Assembly: GCA_958496175.1 (NCBI GenBank)
Contig: OY292277.1
Coordinates: 25,587,282-25,651,281, forward strand
Direction of reading: 5' to 3'
Length of the DNA stretch: 64,000 nt
Source of the DNA: Sisyra terminalis
Taxonomy: Eukaryota > Arthropoda > Insecta > Neuroptera > Sisyridae
Positions within the stretch are counted from its first letter, which is position 1. Each line of letters begins with the position of its first letter. Shown one piece after another: positions 59,121 to 64,000 of the stretch. The translations under genes were made by a program, and so were the position numbers. The notes beneath the pieces were generated by a model, which saw only the letters and a list, made by a program, of their open reading frames with translations, did not search any database and was not told the DNA's origin.

Positions 59121-59590
59121 AAAATTATACTCCCTAAAAAATATATGTTTTGGCAATTACTACGTTACATTTTTTTAAAATTGAAACCTCAGAAATTTAG
59201 TTTGGGGAAATTAAGTTTAAATATTTCACTTTACCCCTGTAAGGTTGAAAATTTAAAATAATTAAATATTAGCGCATATTATTTCTGTTGTTTCCATTTA
59301 GTTTCCAAAATTCAATTGGGATCCTAGCTTTAACGGTTTGGCTAAAGTATACATATAAAAATTATACTCCCTAAAAAAATATATATTTTGTACAATTACT
59401 ACGTTACATTTTTTTTTTTTAACTGAAACCTGAGAAATTTAGTTTGAGGAATTTAAAATTAAATATTTCACTTTACCACCTTAGGATTGAAGATTCCAAA
59501 TATTTAAACCTTAGCGAATATGATTTCTTTTGTTTCGTTTAGTTTCTAAAAACCAATTAGGATCCTAGCTTTAACGGTTGGGCTAAAATA
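59121..59590 (+). repeat. Tandem duplication, unit 236 bp
   Basis: Unit 1 starts at 59121 and unit 2 at 59357, both with AAAATTATACTCCCTAAAAA. Both carry CAATTACTACGTTACATTTT, GAAATTTAGTTTG, AAATATTTCACTTTACC and GGATCCTAGCTTTAACGGTT. The copies have diverged by scattered substitutions and small indels, so the duplication is not recent. Confidence 0.9.
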
Positions 59591-59934
59591 TGTAAGTATA
59601 CACTAGCCATCCATTGTTTGTATTATATGAGATAATTTTTCAAATATTTGTAAGAAATTGATAAAAACTTACCGAATACTTAAAAATTATCTTCTTGTTA
59701 ATTCTTAAAATAAATCACAATTTTCAATAGTAAAATCACTGAGAAATCAAACACTTATTCACAGAAATAATCATTTTTATAATTAAAATTAAAATATATA
59801 TATATTTGCACTATTTACGGCCCCGAAATCCTATTTTCAATAAATCGAATAAATCAATTGTGTGTATGTATTTATTTTATGATGCCAAATTAAATGATTT
59901 TAAAGCACAAATGTTGCGATTATCGTGATTATCT

Positions 59935-59966
59935 GTTGATGTTGCTGATGATGATGATGATGGCAA
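59935..59966 (+). repeat. TGA microsatellite
   Basis: An imperfect (TGA)n run with five consecutive GATs in its core, at the edge of the GC-richer block at 60.0-60.4 kb. Confidence 0.7.
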
Positions 59967-60019
59967 TGGACACGAGAAGCTGTATGAGGGAAAAGAGAAA
60001 AGATTGTAGCCGATCCTGA

Positions 60020-60418
60020 GAGCTATATGGCTCGCATTCACGTTGTCTTCTTGATGATGGCAGAAAACACGACCCGAGAACTCACACAACAGCAAGAATT
60101 CCATCGGCGGCAAAAGACGCACGAACAAAAACCAACACAAATGGAATAGGCTCCTTTCGAGGCGTTCATAGGTCCGTCCACGACCACTTGGAACGCTCTT
60201 CTGGCCAAGAAATCGGGTCTGTTTTGTGTTCCGAGCCCAAGACCCAAGTCGGGCCGGAGCCAGAGTCGATACCTCTGAATACCTCTTTTGCACTGGCCAA
60301 AGCGGGTCTTCGTGCTTCTTTCTCATTCTGTCCAATACAACCGGAATCAATACTTCACACAAGAGCTCCAGAAAACATAACTGAGCACTGCCGAGGTGAA
60401 GTGATTTCTTTGATATGA
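60020..60418. other. CpG-containing GC-rich block, possible promoter or first exon
   Basis: This is the most GC-rich 400 bp of the window besides the exon at 14.1-14.8 kb, with many CG dinucleotides. It is open on both strands: plus from 60020 to 60418 (ending in a donor-like GAG|GTGAAG with GT at 60396) and minus from 60362 to 59877. Neither strand has a usable ATG, and both translations look unlike folded protein. A non-coding first exon or promoter of the minus-strand gene, or of a plus-strand gene to the right, fits better than a coding exon. Confidence 0.35.
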
Positions 60419-62399
60419 TTTTTTTTTGAAATCTTCAAGTTGAATTATTTTTCAAATTCTATCCAACAAGAAAAATTGAATTGATTGATTTAAATTAGAT
60501 TTAAACAAACAGTTCGCTATAGTGAAATCGCGATGTTTTCAATTATGTTGAAGGAACATGTAAATATTGCCTGCTGAGTGCTGAGGCCCTTTTCTTTCAC
60601 TAATAATTTTATAATACGAAAACGATGAATACATTTCAAGAAATTCCTCTCGTTTTGAAGCGAGACCCAACGATCCGTCAGATAAAACCATCTTTATTCT
60701 TCGATTGTACTAAACATTGCATATCATATCGATTACCAGATCTCTAACGAAATATTTCCGTCATCATCTTTCAAATATTAGGACATCACCGAAGAAAGAA
60801 GAAATGTAGGCCGTAAACCACACGATCAAATCTATTTTTCAGACACAAAATTTGCACGTACCGTTATTAACGATCTTTTTTGAATATTTCAGTAGCATTT
60901 AAAGTCTTCTTAAAATAGCATTAATTTTTTCTCAAATGTCTAGTCTTGCAACTTGAATCGATATGATATCCTCTAACCTTGACCTCCGGCTTTTCGTTCG
61001 TGTCGTCATCCCGTATAATCATATATCATTTTCCGTTCAATTTCACATGGAATTAAATTACAAAAAAAAATCGATCACATATGACGAACGTTTGGGCAAA
61101 AAATGATATCAAACGACATATGAGAAACCTTCAAAAAACAATGCATCCGCTTTGCGTTTTTTATTTTTGCCAAATGGTTTTGCAGTTCAGTTGCATCGAA
61201 TAATTTTCATTCCGTGATAATTTCCTTTTTTTCACGAAAATCGTTTTTTTTTTCAAAAGAAGAAATTTAATCTTTGTCGAACGATGCTGATAGGTCTGTC
61301 TTTGTTAAATTAGGAGGAAATGAATGGGGGTTTCTTTATTTTTTGATCAATTATGAAAGTGAATATTCCGAAGATGTTATGGAATGTTACCCCACTCTGC
61401 ATTTCTTAATGTAAACCGTCTGCAAAGTATACGAACCCGGAATCAGGTCTGTAATAATAATTTTTCGAAATAATCCATTCTTAAAAGAATATTTCATTTA
61501 ATTCGCGTATTTCAAACAAAAATAATCAAACACTACAAATTATAAATATTGTTTATTTAAGGACATCATTTCTATGAAATATAATATAAGAACTAAACAT
61601 TTTTATTTTCTAACAATAAAATCGACAAACCCCGAAAAAATACTACTCAAAACTGTAAAAAATCTCAGATTTTTGCTTAATACTACCATATTTTTAAAAA
61701 ATTATTTTTGTGATGTTGGAAAAAAAGTTAATACGATTCTGCAGGATCCCAATTTGTGCGTTCTTTTTCGTTTTGTCTTTCTTTCCAATCCGGTAGATGA
61801 AGTTTGAAAACTCGTTCCCACATATCCCTTCCATTTCATCTGAAGAAGAGAGTGCGGCTCTTAATTATATTTCTCTCATCTCAAAGATGATTTTGAAAAA
61901 AAAACGGTCCAGAGACGGAGGAAAACAAATAAAAGCCACTGTAGAGAGACATCATTTAATCATTTTATGAACTAAATAGATGTAAACTAAATGTTCTGAT
62001 CCAGAGTAAATAAAAATAATTGAGAAACATTAAGAAAGTTAGTTTAAATTTGAACAAATAATTATTGCTGATATATGAATATTTTTTTTTTTTTAGTTTT
62101 TCATTTTTCGTTATTACCCTTTGATTTTTTTCATTGTTTGAATATTTAAAACTAATCGAATATATAGAAAATGAATGAAAATTGAAACGGCCTTATACGC
62201 CTTATATGTATAAACTGTAGCACAGTATAAAAAGTAAATAAAAAAGAGTAAACATCGTAAACATTGATTAATTTCAATTAAAAATTATGTTTTATAAATT
62301 GAAAATAAATTATTTGTTTAAAAATAATTCGTTCGATTACAGATTTAGCTTGGTAAAAAGTTTTACTATGAGTTCATTAATTGTTTCATAGATAGCGCA
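60419..62399. other. Non-coding stretch
   Basis: No gene or partnered repeat recognised. Confidence 0.4.
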
Positions 62400-62810
62400 C
62401 AACCCAATTGGAGTGTGGTGGATAGGCAAACAATATTACTTGGTATAATCGCGAATGGTAATAACAACTAATGGTGGGCTACAACAAAAATAGGGTTTGA
62501 CCAAAACTAGATTTTTCGGTCGAAGCTTGGGGTCCGAAGCTGACCATTTTTCTGTATCGAAAATGGCAGTACCAAATCTCTCCCTACGAGCGCTGGCGTC
62601 GTTTTATTTTCCGTTGGTAGGAGAAACAAACCGATACGAAGTTTAAAAATGAGCGTGATAACAGAAGTTATTGATGAAATGGTTGGCTTCGGGCCTCGAG
62701 TTTCGATCGGACTTTAAACAGAAACTAACTCTACAGGAACCGATAACAACTTTGGAACTTATAAATTTTTGCCAATTAGAATTAAAAATAAGTATAATAT
62801 TCGATAAACT
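62400..62810. other. GC-richer block without a clear gene
   Basis: Bases 62500-62720 are less AT-rich. An ATG at 62649 in AAAAATG context opens only 22 codons (MSVITEVIDEMVGFGPRVSI) before TAA. It may be a mutated or spliced first exon or chance; no donor signal supports it. Confidence 0.22.
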
Positions 62811-62940
62811 GTTAGTAACTTCCCGTGAAATAATCACAGTCCAACACTGACACAACAAATGATTGGTAAAAATTTGCAATTGAATGATATCAAAATGACA
62901 ATTGAAACAATAACAACTATCAGTTTAAATTGAAGACAAT
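62811..62940 (-). repeat. Short dispersed repeat, copy 4 (inverted)
   Basis: On the minus strand it reads GTTTCAATTGTCATTTTGAT, CATTCAATTGC, ATTTGTTGTGTCAGTGTTGG and ACTGTGATTATTTCACGGG, the same order as at 8395-8590 and 15205-15425. Confidence 0.65.
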
Positions 62941-64000
62941 GTTTGTATTTGTATCAAAGACACTCAATTTGATTGTTGCAGAAAAGACCCCATTAATAAA
63001 TATTTATTGCTTCGAAATCTCTACCAAGTGGATAGTTTCAGAAGACCATATGGAATCGAACGTAGTGTCTGCCTCGATCGTAGTTTCGGCAGATTGTTTG
63101 CTGAAACCGTAGCTGAACTGCAACTCCATTGTAGTAGGTACTAGAATTGAAAGTCAATTAGACACTACAAGGCTTGTTTCCCCCTCATATGTTTTAAATT
63201 AATTTGACCAGCATCAGGTTGAAATTAAAGTTTTCTATATGTGGCTCTTGACTTATTCAGAGTGTATTAGAGAATCTTAGGAAAGCTTATGGAAATCTTT
63301 CATTGGAGTCATGATTTAATTGGGTTTCAAACTGAATAAATTAAGATAGATAAATCTTTAGCATATTTGTTGTCGATGGCATTCAGTGTCTGTTCGGTTT
63401 CTATAAGATTCTTCTGGGATCCGAGTCTCCGTTCCTCATGCAGATACATTTGAATTTCCACTTCATATCAATCTGATTTCAGTCATTACCAAGAAATAAG
63501 TTATCAATTAAATTCCTGGAATCAAAAATTTTCAAAGTTTTCAAGTTTGGTTGTCAAGCTCAAGAGGTACCTACCTATTATAAACACAATAATAAAATTG
63601 AGAAATTTCAATGTCAATATTAATTATATTGTAACGTTAATCTTTTTAAGTTCAATTTTAATATTTTTGTTGGTTCTAAATTTAAGGTGCATTCATAAAT
63701 TCTATATAATATATTTTTTAAAGATAAATGATAAGAAATCAAACAAGCCAAGTTGTTTCGTTGATAAGAACATTTGCATCTATATCTTTCGATACAGAAA
63801 TATAAAAAAAGATATCATTTCAGGAAAGGATGAACATAAGTGACTTCTTTGTATTCGTTAAGATAAACTTTTGAAGATTAACTTCAAGGCAATATGTTGA
63901 GTGGCTAATCCAAACAAAAAAAAAATTAAGAAATAACGAAAATCAAACTGATACCAAATTTAGGTTGGGAATTCATTGAACTTCATTGAATCATAGAAAT
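62941..64000. other. Non-coding AT-rich stretch to window end
   Basis: The plus frame at 63547-63843 is Ile/Asn/Lys-rich with a TTG start and is attributed to base composition. Nothing else recognised. Confidence 0.4.

Noticed and set aside
59877..60362. A 161-codon minus-strand frame
   Set aside because: It starts at TTG, has no ATG, ends in low-complexity Ser/Asp/Asn from a TGA microsatellite, and the opposite strand is equally open. GC content explains it better than coding.
63547..63843. 98-codon plus frame with a hydrophobic stretch
   Set aside because: Ile, Asn and Lys dominate, the start is TTG, and there is no supporting signal; it is typical of chance frames in AT-rich DNA.
1..64000. 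CRISPR arrays, operons, attachment sites or prokaryotic genes
   Set aside because: No regularly spaced repeats, no ribosome-binding sites with long frames, and composition plus splice signals and SINEs indicate a eukaryote.

Overview
The window is strongly A+T-rich, repeat-laden eukaryotic DNA with insect features: a decayed DUF4817-type mariner transposase of the kind common in arthropods, hAT-type short elements with 8-bp target duplications, tRNA-derived SINEs, many foldback elements and MITEs, and GT-AG splice signals with Drosophila-style Kozak context. There are no operons, no rRNA or tRNA genes, no CRISPR array and no prokaryotic signals. Nearly everything is intergenic or intronic. 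The order of insect cannot be fixed from the sequence. || The only protein-coding exon I would defend is on the minus strand at 14124-14819. It is GC-richer than its surroundings and has a polypyrimidine tract plus AG acceptor, a short 5' UTR, an ATG in CAAAATG context, a 218-codon open frame rich in His, Ser, Thr and Pro with a double SH3-ligand motif, and a GTAAGC donor. It is the first coding exon of a larger minus-strand gene whose other exons I cannot place. A GC- and CpG-richer block at 60020-60418, open on both strands, may be a promoter or first-exon region. Weaker coding-like pieces lie at 73-352, 5450-5623, 39487-39647 and 45151-45547. A broken gene fossil sits on the minus strand at 2158-2602, with a possibly related minus-strand piece at 1822-1956. 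|| The rest is a record of mobile DNA. Main elements by position: an inverted pair of a repeat of about 450 bp (3425-3865 and 22810-23270); a dead mariner (7281-7985); four copies of a short dispersed repeat (8.2, 8.4, 15.2 and 62.8 kb); two hammerhead-like motifs (8.9 and 34.2 kb); a two-copy MITE (12.5 and 42.0 kb); a long inverted-repeat element (15.9 kb); a hAT-like relic (19.2-20.0 kb); MITEs at 22.1, 39.6 and 54.7 kb; a 200-bp hAT MITE with target duplication (25.1 kb); three large foldback elements built from a GATACTTT/AAGTATC word (36.3, 56.7 and 58.4 kb); a foldback whose two arms each carry a hAT MITE at the mirror-image site (42.5-43.0 kb); an element with two nearly perfect adjacent palindromes (46.4-46.7 kb); tRNA-derived SINE copies (40.1, 47.5, 49.9 and 57.0 kb); a 570-bp direct repeat (50.4 and 53.2 kb); and a 236-bp tandem duplication (59.1-59.6 kb). 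|| Gene-gene cooperation cannot be described, because only one exon is secure. The most unusual observations are the mirror-symmetric hAT insertions, the double palindrome, the foldback family with a SINE nested in one member, and the paired hammerhead-like motifs. I found no convincing new enzymatic or defence system.
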